Below, one piece after another: positions 56,758 through 64,000 of a DNA stretch of 64,000 nt (the first letter of the stretch is position 1; each line of letters opens with the position of its first letter). A program made the translations under genes and the position numbers. The stretch comes from Amaricoccus sp003258405 (GTDB lineage Bacteria > Pseudomonadota > Alphaproteobacteria > Rhodobacterales > Rhodobacteraceae): contig NZ_CP171225.1 of assembly GCF_043226085.1 (NCBI RefSeq), positions 434,001 to 498,000 of the forward strand, read 5' to 3'. The notes beneath the pieces were generated by a model. It worked only from the letters and a program-made list of their open reading frames with translations, did no database searches and was not told the origin of the DNA.

Positions 56758-57218
56758 CAGATCGCCAGCCGTTCGGTGTTCTTGAGCTCGGAGACCAGCA
56801 TCAGCGCTTCGATCTCGGCGATATGTGGCAGCGCCAGGATGCGGCTGCGATAGATCTCCTGATAGTGTGCGAGGGTGCGGGCGCGCACGTCCATCCTCAC
56901 ATCGACCCGCCCAAGCAGCGTCTGAACATCGCCGATCTCCGGCACCTCGCGGGCTGCCCGCAGGAATTCGTCGAAAGCGTTGGGCGCGATCTTGTCGAGG
57001 GTCACGCGCAGAAAGACCTGCACCTCGTAGCCGAGCGCCCGCCAGTCGATCTCGACCCGTCGTCCGAGGATGATCCCCTCGCGCTCCATCCGTTCGATCC
57101 GCCGCCAGCACGGGCCGGCCGAGATCCCTGCCCGCTCGGCAAGCTCGGCCATCGAAAGCCCGGAATCCTCCTGCAGCAGCCGAAGGAGACGGCGGTCGAT
57201 ATCGTCGACGCTCTGCAT
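56757..57218 (-). CDS. Lrp/AsnC-family regulator (upstream copy, divergent from ilvC)
   Basis: 153 residues, same length and layout as its neighbour: helix-turn-helix (LSMAELAERAGISAGPCWRRIERMEREGII) and ligand domain (VPEIGDVQTLLGRVDVRMDVRARTL). The two proteins are clearly paralogous but well diverged and could form a hetero-complex. Divergence from ilvC suggests leucine- or valine-linked control of it. Start MQSVDDIDRR at 57218 fits the family. Confidence 0.92.
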   Translation of the reverse strand: MQSVDDIDRRLLRLLQEDSGLSMAELAERAGISAGPCWRRIERMEREGIILGRRVEIDWRALGYEVQVFLRVTLDKIAPNAFDEFLRAAREVPEIGDVQTLLGRVDVRMDVRARTLAHYQEIYRSRILALPHIAEIEALMLVSELKNTERLAI

Positions 57219-57348
57219 GTATTTCTCACTATGCCAGCCAAACACGAATATCTTTTCGCAGAAATCGACAAAAAAGGCAAAACGGGAAGAGTGTCTCGCC
57301 CTGAGACGCCTATGCTCCGGCCATCAAATACCAAGAGGAGGACCCGCG

Positions 57349-58371
57349 ATGCGCGTCTATTACGATCGCGACTGCGACATCAATCTCATCAAGGACAAGA
57401 AGGTCGCCATCGTCGGCTACGGCAGCCAGGGCCACGCCCATGCGCTGAACCTGCGCGATTCGGGCGCGAAGAACGTCGCCGTCGCCCTGCGCGATGGCTC
57501 GCCCTCTGCAAAGAAGGCCGAAGGCGAAGGCCTCCAGGTCATGGACATCGCCGAAGCCGCCGCCTGGGCGGATGTGCTGATGATGACGATGCCGGACGAG
57601 CTTCAGGCCGACACCTACAAGAAATACATTCACGACAATCTGCGCGAGGGGGCGGCGATCGCCTTCGCCCATGGCCTCAACGTGCATTTCGGCCTGATCG
57701 AGCCGAAGCCGGGCGTGGACGTCATCATGATGGCGCCGAAGGGTCCGGGCCACACGGTGCGCGGCGAATTCGTCAAGGGCGGCGGTGTGCCCTGCCTCGT
57801 GGCGGTCGCCAACGACGCTTCCGGCAATGCGCTCGAAATCGCCAAGTCCTACTGCTCGGGCATCGGCGGCGGCCGGTCGGGCATCATCGAGACCGATTTC
57901 CGCCAGGAATGCGAAACCGATCTCTTCGGCGAGCAGGCCGTCCTCTGCGGTGGCCTGGTCGAGCTCATCCGCATGGGCTTCGAGACGCTGGTCGAGGCCG
58001 GGTACGAGCCTGAAATGGCGTATTTCGAGTGCCTTCACGAAGTGAAGCTCATCGTGGATCTGATCTACGAGGGCGGCATCGCCAACATGAACTACTCGAT
58101 CTCGAACACCGCCGAATACGGCGAATATGTCTCGGGCCCGCGGGTTCTGCCCTACGAGGAAACCAAGGCACGCATGAAGGCGGTGCTCTCGGACATCCAG
58201 TCGGGCAAGTTCGTGCGTGATTTCATGATGGAAAACGCCGTCGGCCAGCCGTTCTTCAAGGGCACGCGCCGCATGAACGACGCTCATCAGATCGAGCAGG
58301 TCGGCGAAAAGCTCCGCGGCATGATGCCGTGGATCTCCGCCGGCAAGATGGTCGACAAGAGCCGGAACTGA
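57349..58371 (+). CDS. ilvC: ketol-acid reductoisomerase
   Basis: 340 residues, a class I enzyme of full length. GYGSQGHAHALNLRDSG (NADPH binding), MAPKGPGHTVR, DLFGEQAVLCGG and SNTAEYG are intact. It catalyses the second step of branched-chain amino acid synthesis. An agaggagg site lies eight bases before the ATG. A perfect hairpin follows the stop. Confidence 0.97.
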   Translation: MRVYYDRDCDINLIKDKKVAIVGYGSQGHAHALNLRDSGAKNVAVALRDGSPSAKKAEGEGLQVMDIAEAAAWADVLMMTMPDELQADTYKKYIHDNLREGAAIAFAHGLNVHFGLIEPKPGVDVIMMAPKGPGHTVRGEFVKGGGVPCLVAVANDASGNALEIAKSYCSGIGGGRSGIIETDFRQECETDLFGEQAVLCGGLVELIRMGFETLVEAGYEPEMAYFECLHEVKLIVDLIYEGGIANMNYSISNTAEYGEYVSGPRVLPYEETKARMKAVLSDIQSGKFVRDFMMENAVGQPFFKGTRRMNDAHQIEQVGEKLRGMMPWISAGKMVDKSRN

Positions 58372-58378
58372 TCCGGAC

Positions 58379-58402
58379 CGGGCGGGCCCCCAGGCCCGCC
58401 CG
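58379..58402 (+). terminator. ilvC terminator
   Basis: cgggcgggcc (58379-58388) and ggcccgcccg (58393-58402) are exact complements around a four-base loop, seven bases after the ilvC stop. No T-run, as is common here. Confidence 0.6.
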
Positions 58403-59377
58403 ACCCTCTGCATGGATCAAATACAACATCCATGCGAGCCCCCGACGGTCCCTGCCAGACAGAAGCCGTCTGGCAAAGTGCATGCCGTTCCGTGTCAAGC
58501 TTGCCGGTTCCAGGGCGCTTGGCACTCGGGCGTCCGTGACGCATGATGGCCGAGCCGCATGACCGCGCCTGCCAGGATCTCCGAGGCCGCGGGCGGCAAG
58601 CTCGAAGCGATTTATTTCTGCCTCGGTGAACTCGACGGGATCGCCCTCATCGACTCTCCGTCGAATATTGACGCAGCGTTGTCCATATTCTTCCGGCAGC
58701 CTTGAGGGGACCGCTTGAAGCCCTGCGAACGACCGTCCTTGTCGACATCGTTGGAAGTTACGCGCCTCATTCTGGATGGCGGCGGACAAGCCGTGCCGGC
58801 GTCGGACCCTGCTGGGCCGGCAATCGGCCGGAAAAATACCAAATGGTTAACAAGCTACGTGTGCTGGCAGCGCCACCGGTGCGGGTTCCAGACCTGCGCA
58901 GGGCTGATACCGCCCGAATGTGAAACGCGCGTGTAGCAGCCCCGGCGGTTGGCGTGAGGCCGGCGCGAAAAGGCTCGGCCGAAAACATTCACGTCAATTG
59001 GCAATCCATTGTGAAAAAACCACAATCATCAGATTTGGTGCGGCGGCCCGATAGCGTTCCGAAATCACTTTTTCCCGGTACTGCAGATCGCCCTGCGCGG
59101 CGCAAATTGCACCTGACGAATGCGGCGAACCGTCCCGGGTCCAAGGCTTGTTCCTCTGTTGCGGGGTGAACGCCGCGTCGACCTTTGGCTCTTCCGGCCG
59201 CGAACTCGAATGTGACCGCCCTCAAGTATATAAAACCGTTTGTTTAGAGTATTAAATGTTATAAACTTCAGTTGCTTATCAGGTTATTTGTGCAACTTTT
59301 GCGAACATTATTGTCTGTTTTTTTAAAAGAAAATCCTGATGCGATATATTTAGAATTTACTTTGGAATGATTGCGCG
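58403..59377. other. 975-base stretch without a clear gene
   Basis: The first 800 bases are G+C-rich with short open frames on both strands that have no ribosome site or recognisable family. A hairpin attgtg/cacaat sits at 59008-59026. The last 150 bases (59220-59377) are strongly A+T-rich and probably carry the promoter of the small membrane protein gene. It may hold a small RNA or gene remnants. Confidence 0.5.
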
Positions 59378-59578
59378 ATGCTCCACATGAACCAAACGTT
59401 TTTGGCGATAGCCGTCTTCCTTTATACTTATATGTTGTGTCATATGCTGAAGGCGGCAGCGCGCGGCGACTGGAACCTGAGGGACTTCAGGAAGAACCTT
59501 TTGCCGGAAATCCGGAAGATCGGCCTTTTTCTCGTCCTCTTCTACGCGATGCTCGGTGCTTTTTTCCTCGTCGATTGA
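59378..59578 (+). CDS. small two-helix membrane protein, function unknown
   Basis: 66 residues. Two hydrophobic helices (TFLAIAVFLYTYMLCHML and IGLFLVLFYAMLGAFFLVD) flank a short basic loop (RDFRKNLLPEIRK). The upstream ggaa is 10 bases from the ATG, and an ATG three codons later is possible. No family recognised. The A+T-rich region upstream looks like a promoter. Coding status is likely but not certain. Confidence 0.55.
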   Translation: MLHMNQTFLAIAVFLYTYMLCHMLKAAARGDWNLRDFRKNLLPEIRKIGLFLVLFYAMLGAFFLVD

Positions 59579-59807
59579 ACGCAGAGTACCTCTCCCGCGA
59601 GCATGGTTCGCCCCCCCACTTCTCTGCGACGCGCTCGCACGGCGGGCAACCCGGAATTGCCGGCCCGAAGGGCGGCTCCCGGCGTGCGGCAGGAGCCTCT
59701 ACGGCCCGAGTGCCAGATCGTTGCCACGAAACAACCGCTTTTCCATCGACATCCCCCGGAGAAGCCGGTAGAGGACGCGCTGATCCAAGACCAAATGCGG
59801 AAGACCC

Positions 59808-60212
59808 ATGGCTGCCGTCGTCCTGACCATCCACCTGCTGATCGCGTTCGCGCTTATCATCGTCGTGCTTCTCCAGCGTTCGGAAGGTGGCGGGCTCGGC
59901 ATCGGTGGCGGTGGCGGGGCGGGAATCATGACCGGCCGTGGCGCTGCGACCGCGCTCGCAAAGCTCACCTGGCTGCTCGGCATCGCCTTCGTGGTCACCT
60001 CGCTGAGCCTGACCGTCATCGCTGCCCGCGATTCGGGCGGCAGTTCGGTCCTTGATGGCATCGAGGCGGACGACGCGGTGGGTGACGTGGTGCCTGCGCC
60101 GGCATCCAGCCCCGATCTCGGTGGCGATCTGCTGCCGCCGCTTCCGTCGAGCGACGCACCGGCTGCACCGCCCGCCGCGGACAGTCCCGCGACGCCCCCC
60201 GCGGCCGAATGA
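59808..60212 (+). CDS. secG: preprotein translocase subunit SecG
   Basis: 134 residues: first helix with TIHLLIAFALIIVVLLQRSEGGGLG, the SecG signature, then second helix LTWLLGIAFVVTSLSLTVI and a long Ala/Pro-rich tail. It stabilises SecYE. A ggaag site supports the start. The pyrG gene follows 166 bases downstream. Confidence 0.95.
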   Translation: MAAVVLTIHLLIAFALIIVVLLQRSEGGGLGIGGGGGAGIMTGRGAATALAKLTWLLGIAFVVTSLSLTVIAARDSGGSSVLDGIEADDAVGDVVPAPASSPDLGGDLLPPLPSSDAPAAPPAADSPATPPAAE

Positions 60213-60378
60213 TCGCACTCACTCGGGGCTCGGCAACCTGTGGTTGCCACGCTCCGAAAAGACACATCATCTAGCGGCCAATTGACTTGCCGGGGCTCCG
60301 GTTCTCACGTATAGATTGAGTCCCGTGGGGCGGAAGCCTCGTTCCAATTCAGGCGACCCAGACACGGGATTCTCACCG

Positions 60379-62025
60379 ATGGCACGGTATATTTTCATTA
60401 CGGGAGGCGTCGTTTCCTCCCTCGGAAAGGGGCTTGCCTCGGCAGCCCTCGGTGCGCTCCTGCAGGCGCGCGGCTATTCGGTGCGGCTCCGCAAGCTCGA
60501 CCCCTATCTCAATGTCGATCCGGGCACGATGTCGCCCTTTGAGCATGGCGAGGTGTTCGTGACCGATGACGGGGCGGAGACCGATCTCGACCTCGGGCAT
60601 TACGAGCGCTTCACGGGCGTTGCCGCCCGCGCGACGGATTCCGTCTCCTCGGGCCGGATCTATTCCAATGTGCTCGACAAGGAACGCCGCGGTGACTACC
60701 TCGGCAAGACCATCCAGGTCATTCCGCACGTCACAAATGAAATCAAGGACTTCCTCGAGATCGGCTCCGATGAGGTCGATTTCATGCTCTGCGAGATCGG
60801 CGGCACGGTGGGCGATATCGAGGGCTTGCCGTTCTTCGAGGCGATCCGCCAGTTCGGCCAGGAAAAACCGCGTGGCCAATGCATCTTCATGCATCTCACG
60901 CTGCTCCCCTACATCGCGGCGAGCGGCGAGCTGAAGACCAAGCCTACCCAGCATTCGGTGAAGGAACTGCGCTCGATCGGCATCGCGCCCGACGTGCTCG
61001 TCTGCCGCTCGGAAATGCCGATCCCGGAAAAGGAACGCGCCAAGCTCGCGCTGTTCTGCAACGTCCGCCCCGAAAGCGTGATCGCGGCGCAGGACCTCAG
61101 GTCGATCTACGAGGCGCCGCTCGCCTACCACGCCGAGGGGCTCGACCAGGCAGTGCTCGATGCCTTCGGAATCTCGCCTGCGCCGCGGCCCAAGCTCGAG
61201 AAATGGTATGACGTGGTGGATCGGATTCACCATGCCGAGGGCGAGGTGAAGGTCGCGATCGTCGGCAAATACACCCAGCTCGAGGATGCCTACAAATCCA
61301 TCGCCGAGGCGCTCACCCACGGTGGCATCGCCAACCGGGTGAAGGTGAAGGCCGAATGGATCGACGCCGAGCTCTTCGAGAAGGATGAGGACATCGCGCC
61401 GATCCTCGAGGGATATCACGCGATCCTCGTGCCCGGCGGCTTCGGCGAGCGCGGGACCCAGGGCAAGATCCGCGCGGCACAGTTCGCCCGCGAGCGCCGC
61501 GTGCCCTATCTTGGCATCTGTCTCGGCATGCAGATGGCGGTGGTCGAAGCCTCGCGCAACCTGCTGGGTCTCGAGGAAGCCGGTTCGGAGGAATTCGATC
61601 ACGAGGCGGGCGCCAAGCGCTTCGTCCACGTGATCTACCACCTCAAGGAATGGGTCGAGGGCAACCGCACGATCAAGCGTGAGGTTTCCGACGACAAGGG
61701 CGGCACGATGCGCCTTGGCGCCTATGACGCAATGCTGCTTCCGGGTAGCCAGGCGGCGGAAATCTACGGCTCCACAAGCATTTCCGAGCGCCACCGGCAC
61801 CGCTACGAGGTCGATATCAAGTATCGCGACAAGCTCGAGGAATGCGGGCTGCGCTTTTCGGGGCTATCGCCGGACGGGCGCCTGCCGGAGATCGTCGAGA
61901 TCCCCGAACATCCGTGGTACATTGGCGTGCAGTTCCATCCCGAGCTCAAGTCGAAACCCTTCGCGCCACATCCGCTGTTCGCGGATTTCGTCCGCGCCGC
62001 GGTCGAACAGTCGCGGCTGGTCTGA
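60379..62025 (+). CDS. pyrG: CTP synthase
   Basis: 548 residues, complete. N-terminal amidoligase domain (YIFITGGVVSSLGKGLAS, DPYLNVDPGTMSPFEHGEVFVTDDG) and C-terminal glutamine amidotransferase domain with GICLGMQMAV (nucleophile Cys) and the paired histidine in FHPELKSKP. Makes CTP from UTP. Start MARYIFITGG at 60379; a longer upstream frame is not typical. Confidence 0.98.
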   Translation: MARYIFITGGVVSSLGKGLASAALGALLQARGYSVRLRKLDPYLNVDPGTMSPFEHGEVFVTDDGAETDLDLGHYERFTGVAARATDSVSSGRIYSNVLDKERRGDYLGKTIQVIPHVTNEIKDFLEIGSDEVDFMLCEIGGTVGDIEGLPFFEAIRQFGQEKPRGQCIFMHLTLLPYIAASGELKTKPTQHSVKELRSIGIAPDVLVCRSEMPIPEKERAKLALFCNVRPESVIAAQDLRSIYEAPLAYHAEGLDQAVLDAFGISPAPRPKLEKWYDVVDRIHHAEGEVKVAIVGKYTQLEDAYKSIAEALTHGGIANRVKVKAEWIDAELFEKDEDIAPILEGYHAILVPGGFGERGTQGKIRAAQFARERRVPYLGICLGMQMAVVEASRNLLGLEEAGSEEFDHEAGAKRFVHVIYHLKEWVEGNRTIKREVSDDKGGTMRLGAYDAMLLPGSQAAEIYGSTSISERHRHRYEVDIKYRDKLEECGLRFSGLSPDGRLPEIVEIPEHPWYIGVQFHPELKSKPFAPHPLFADFVRAAVEQSRLV

Positions 62026-62040
62026 CTGCAGGACGGGCGA

Positions 62041-62070
62041 TCGGGCCGCATCCATCCGGGTGCGGCCCGA
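62041..62070. terminator. terminator between pyrG and the convergent GNAT gene
   Basis: tcgggccgca (62041-62050) and tgcggcccga (62061-62070) are exact complements with a ten-base loop. It lies 15 bases after the pyrG stop and 6 past the GNAT stop, so it can serve both strands. Confidence 0.7.
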
Positions 62071-62076
62071 CCCTGC

Positions 62077-62577
62077 TCACTCCGGCTGGTCGAGACCGAA
62101 GGCCGGATGATGGATCAGTTCGCCATGCGGTTCGGTGCCGTCGAAGGGCAAGGCCAGAACCACCTCGGGGGGACAGCCCGGGACGTGCAGGCCGGGGAAG
62201 GCCCGGAAGCCGAACCGGTGGTAGTAGCCAGGATCTCCCACCAGGGCTGCCCCGCGGCAGGTCGTCCGCAACCGGCGCAGGGCTTCCGCCATCAGCGCCG
62301 AGCCGATCCCCTGGCCATGCCACGACGGCAGGACTGCGAGCGGGCCGATCAGGCCCCAGCCGTCCTGGGAGCCGACCCGCGCCATGGAGGCCGCCAGATG
62401 GCCGATCACCGCGCCCTCCTCCTCGGCCACGAGCGAGAGGGTTAGCGCATCATCGGCGCGGAGCCGCGTGACGATGGCCGCCTCGGTTCCGGTGGCCTGC
62501 GCCAGCATCTTCATGGCTTCGGTGACGACCCGGCCGATCGCCGGGATGTCGGCGGGACCTTCATCGCGGATGAGCAT
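62077..62577 (-). CDS. GNAT acetyltransferase, YjhQ-like putative antitoxin
   Basis: 166 residues. GNAT fold with GPLAVLPSWHGQGIGSALMAEAL (acetyl-CoA pyrophosphate loop) and LVGDPGYYHRFGF. Its start is one base after the stop of the YjhX-type gene (TGA C ATG). In E. coli the same order, yjhX-yjhQ, encodes the toxin TopAI and its antitoxin YjhQ, a GNAT-like protein, so this is probably the antitoxin. It could alternatively be an ordinary acetyltransferase. Confidence 0.82.
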   Translation of the reverse strand: MLIRDEGPADIPAIGRVVTEAMKMLAQATGTEAAIVTRLRADDALTLSLVAEEEGAVIGHLAASMARVGSQDGWGLIGPLAVLPSWHGQGIGSALMAEALRRLRTTCRGAALVGDPGYYHRFGFRAFPGLHVPGCPPEVVLALPFDGTEPHGELIHHPAFGLDQPE

Positions 62578-62578
62578 G

Positions 62579-62842
62579 TCAGCCTCCCTGGTTGTCGAGC
62601 TGCGCGCGCACGGAGACGCGGCCGCGCCGCGAGATGCGATACGGGCTGCCCGCGCGGGATTCGATCAGGCGTTTCCGCCGCAACCGGTTGAAGACATTCA
62701 GGTCGAAATCGGCGAGGATCATCCCCTCGCGCGTGACGCATGTCACGGAGGTGATCTTCGGACCGTCGTCCCGTTCGTGAAGGATACGGCCGCCCAGGGC
62801 CAGGACGTGCAGCGCACGCTGTTCGTTTCGTGAGATGTTCAT
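62579..62842 (-). CDS. yjhX: YjhX/TopAI-family protein, putative DNA topoisomerase I inhibitor toxin
   Basis: 87 residues. NISRNEQRALHVLALGGRI at the start and VTREGMILADFDLNVFNRLRRKRLI are the YjhX (UPF0386) hallmarks. E. coli TopAI binds and blocks topoisomerase I. It lies directly upstream of the GNAT gene with translational coupling. The ribosome site is weak (gagac), which is common for toxins kept low. A close relation to the E. coli pair is inferred from motif and order only. Confidence 0.85.
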   Translation of the reverse strand: MNISRNEQRALHVLALGGRILHERDDGPKITSVTCVTREGMILADFDLNVFNRLRRKRLIESRAGSPYRISRRGRVSVRAQLDNQGG

Positions 62843-63067
62843 GGAAGTCTCGTGTGATGGACGTGAAAGATCACTCCGGGCGCGCAGCACCCGGCGGTTC
62901 CGGTTTCACGAGGCCCTCCGCATGGCGGAGAGCCTGATCACACAATCTCGGACATCCAGTCTCCATGGACGAGCGGCGCGCGGTGCCGCCGCTCCTGCCG
63001 GCAATCTAGGCGTCGCGGGCCGCGGGAGCAACCCCTGAGCGGTACGGAGTCGCCGGGGCCCGCCCCC

Positions 63068-63928
63068 TCAGCGGCGGCGGTCGCTCCAGTGGGCGGCGAG
63101 GCGCGCGAGCGGCCCGATCAGGGCGCGCGCGGCGCGGCCCGAGAGGCGGTCATGGGCGACGACGCGGGCAAGCGCCGGGCCGAAGGCGTAATAGGCGCGC
63201 ACGAAGGCCCGCCCCGATGCATGGCCGAGCAGTCGCTCGTCCCGGAACCGGCGGAGCACCATGACCTCCGGATGGGCCGCATCGCCATAGGCGGCGGTCG
63301 CCACGAAGCAGCCGCCGCCGGAGGCCGCGCTGTCTTCCGTCTCGTCCTCGTCATCGTCATCCTCGACAGGGTCCGAGGGCTCGACGATCTCTGGCTCTCC
63401 CACCGGCGTGCCGCCCTGATAGGGCTGAAGCACCGTCTCCCCCGCGTCGTTCTCCTCCTGGACCAGCACCTCACCATCGGTCTCGGCGAAATTCTCGGTG
63501 AGAAAGACCACCTCGCGGTCCGCCCCTCCGACCGAGATTGTGCCGACCGAGAGGCCGATCCCGACATAGGAGACATCCGGATCCAGGATGTTCTCGCGGT
63601 GCCCCTCGCTTCCCATCAGCCCGTCATGCAGCCGCTCGACCTCGCCCGCATCGACGTCACCCTCGAGGCTGGCATAGGCGATGTTCTCGGTGGTCCGCCA
63701 GCTGCCGGAGAGCGGAAATCCGGTCTCCTCGACCCGGTCAGCCACGGTGGAATCATCCTCGCCGTCATGGGACAACTCGCCGGTCTCCGCCATCCAGTCG
63801 GAATGGTCCTGCGCCGAAGCGTTGAGATGCACCTCCATCCGGACAGGGTCGAGCCCCGCCGCGCTGCGCTCCGCGTTGATCGCATCCACGACGCTCTCCT
63901 CGAGGTCTGTTCCGATTTCGATGCTCAC
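63068..63928 (-). CDS. CAP-domain protein with C-terminal CFI-box
   Basis: 286 residues. Residues 10-150 form a CAP/SCP domain (His42 in DHSDWM, Glu81 in TENIAY, His110 in GSEGHRENIL), followed by an acidic linker (DDDDEDETED). From Cys207 comes GCFVATAAYGDAAHPEVMVLRRFRDERLL and AGRAFVR-like residues, the CFI-box C-terminal domain of unknown function found in many bacterial exported or membrane proteins. No signal peptide is visible. The start at 63928 leaves 72 bases to the window edge. Confidence 0.85.
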   Translation of the reverse strand: MSIEIGTDLEESVVDAINAERSAAGLDPVRMEVHLNASAQDHSDWMAETGELSHDGEDDSTVADRVEETGFPLSGSWRTTENIAYASLEGDVDAGEVERLHDGLMGSEGHRENILDPDVSYVGIGLSVGTISVGGADREVVFLTENFAETDGEVLVQEENDAGETVLQPYQGGTPVGEPEIVEPSDPVEDDDDEDETEDSAASGGGCFVATAAYGDAAHPEVMVLRRFRDERLLGHASGRAFVRAYYAFGPALARVVAHDRLSGRAARALIGPLARLAAHWSDRRR

Positions 63929-64000
63929 TGGCGCCCCTCCGTCCGGCCGATCTCCCCGCGCGTCTCCCTCTTGGCCCTCACCCGCCTGCCGGGTCTCGTG

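Noticed and set aside
58256..58789. 177-codon minus-strand frame behind ilvC
   Set aside because: It overlaps the ilvC end and its terminator and shows no family; a short stretch near 58600-58680 looks protein-like but is too little.
58861..58910. tRNA T-arm-like stretch (gcgggttccagacctgc)
   Set aside because: The T-loop lacks the purine at position 57 and no acceptor, D or anticodon stems could be drawn around it.

Overview
This window looks like a chromosome segment of an alphaproteobacterium of the Rhodobacterales (Rhodobacter/Roseobacter group). The pointers are the high G+C content, two FNR/FnrL-type boxes in a cyd locus, a VPLPA-CTERM protein, a MucR/Ros regulator and a PQQ locus. Species cannot be named from the sequence. 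I see no rRNA, tRNA, CRISPR array, insertion sequence or prophage.

Layout. Positions 1-2.9 kb: the 3' end of tamB, then a ferric-iron binding protein gene (futA-like) with a strong terminator. 2.9-9.4 kb (minus): cydDCABX, encoding cytochrome bd oxidase and its thiol-export ABC transporter, with one perfect and one near-perfect FNR box. An NsrR-like Rrf2 regulator is divergent from it. 10-13.3 kb: a glutamine-amidotransferase-like gene, bioB and rimO. 13.4-16.7 kb: a secreted protein of unknown function, a VPLPA-CTERM surface protein and an unknown protein. 16.8-20 kb: M32 carboxypeptidase and GH13 alpha-glucosidase. 20.2-23.1 kb: a lone ParA-like ATPase, a membrane protein of unknown function, and two small related unknown ORFs. 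23.3-26.7 kb: a 3-oxoacid CoA-transferase whose two subunit genes are separated by a GSCFA/SGNH gene pair. 26.9-30.4 kb: a membrane protein with a LytR_C-like domain, then lepA.

30.4-31.5 kb is a sharply A+T-rich island with a DUF2971 gene, the clearest sign of horizontal transfer. 31.9-35.1 kb: pqqABCDE with a recognisable promoter and an upstream palindrome. 35.1-38.4 kb: MFS, MATE and msrA. 38.6-39.4 kb: rpsD. 39.8-46.2 kb: an XRE regulator, then the conserved miaB-phoH-ybeY-corC-lnt cluster and mucR. 47-54 kb: M3 peptidase, a lipoprotein, panCB, a c-di-GMP-type MshEN/glycosyltransferase fusion and a GntR regulator. 54.4-58.4 kb: a HAD nucleotidase, a UbiH-like hydroxylase, two tandem Lrp regulators and divergent ilvC. 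58.4-59.4 kb is a 1-kb stretch without a clear gene. Then come a small membrane protein, secG, pyrG, a TopAI(YjhX)/YjhQ-type toxin-antitoxin pair and a CAP-domain protein with a CFI-box C-terminus.

How the parts fit: most of the window is housekeeping. The coherent regulated modules are the bd oxidase locus (FNR and probably NO control), the PQQ cofactor operon, and the MshEN-GT2 protein, which probably makes an exopolysaccharide under c-di-GMP control. The accessory or unexplained parts are the DUF2971 island, the GSCFA/SGNH pair, the ParA/membrane-protein pair, the TopAI/YjhQ pair and the long empty stretches.
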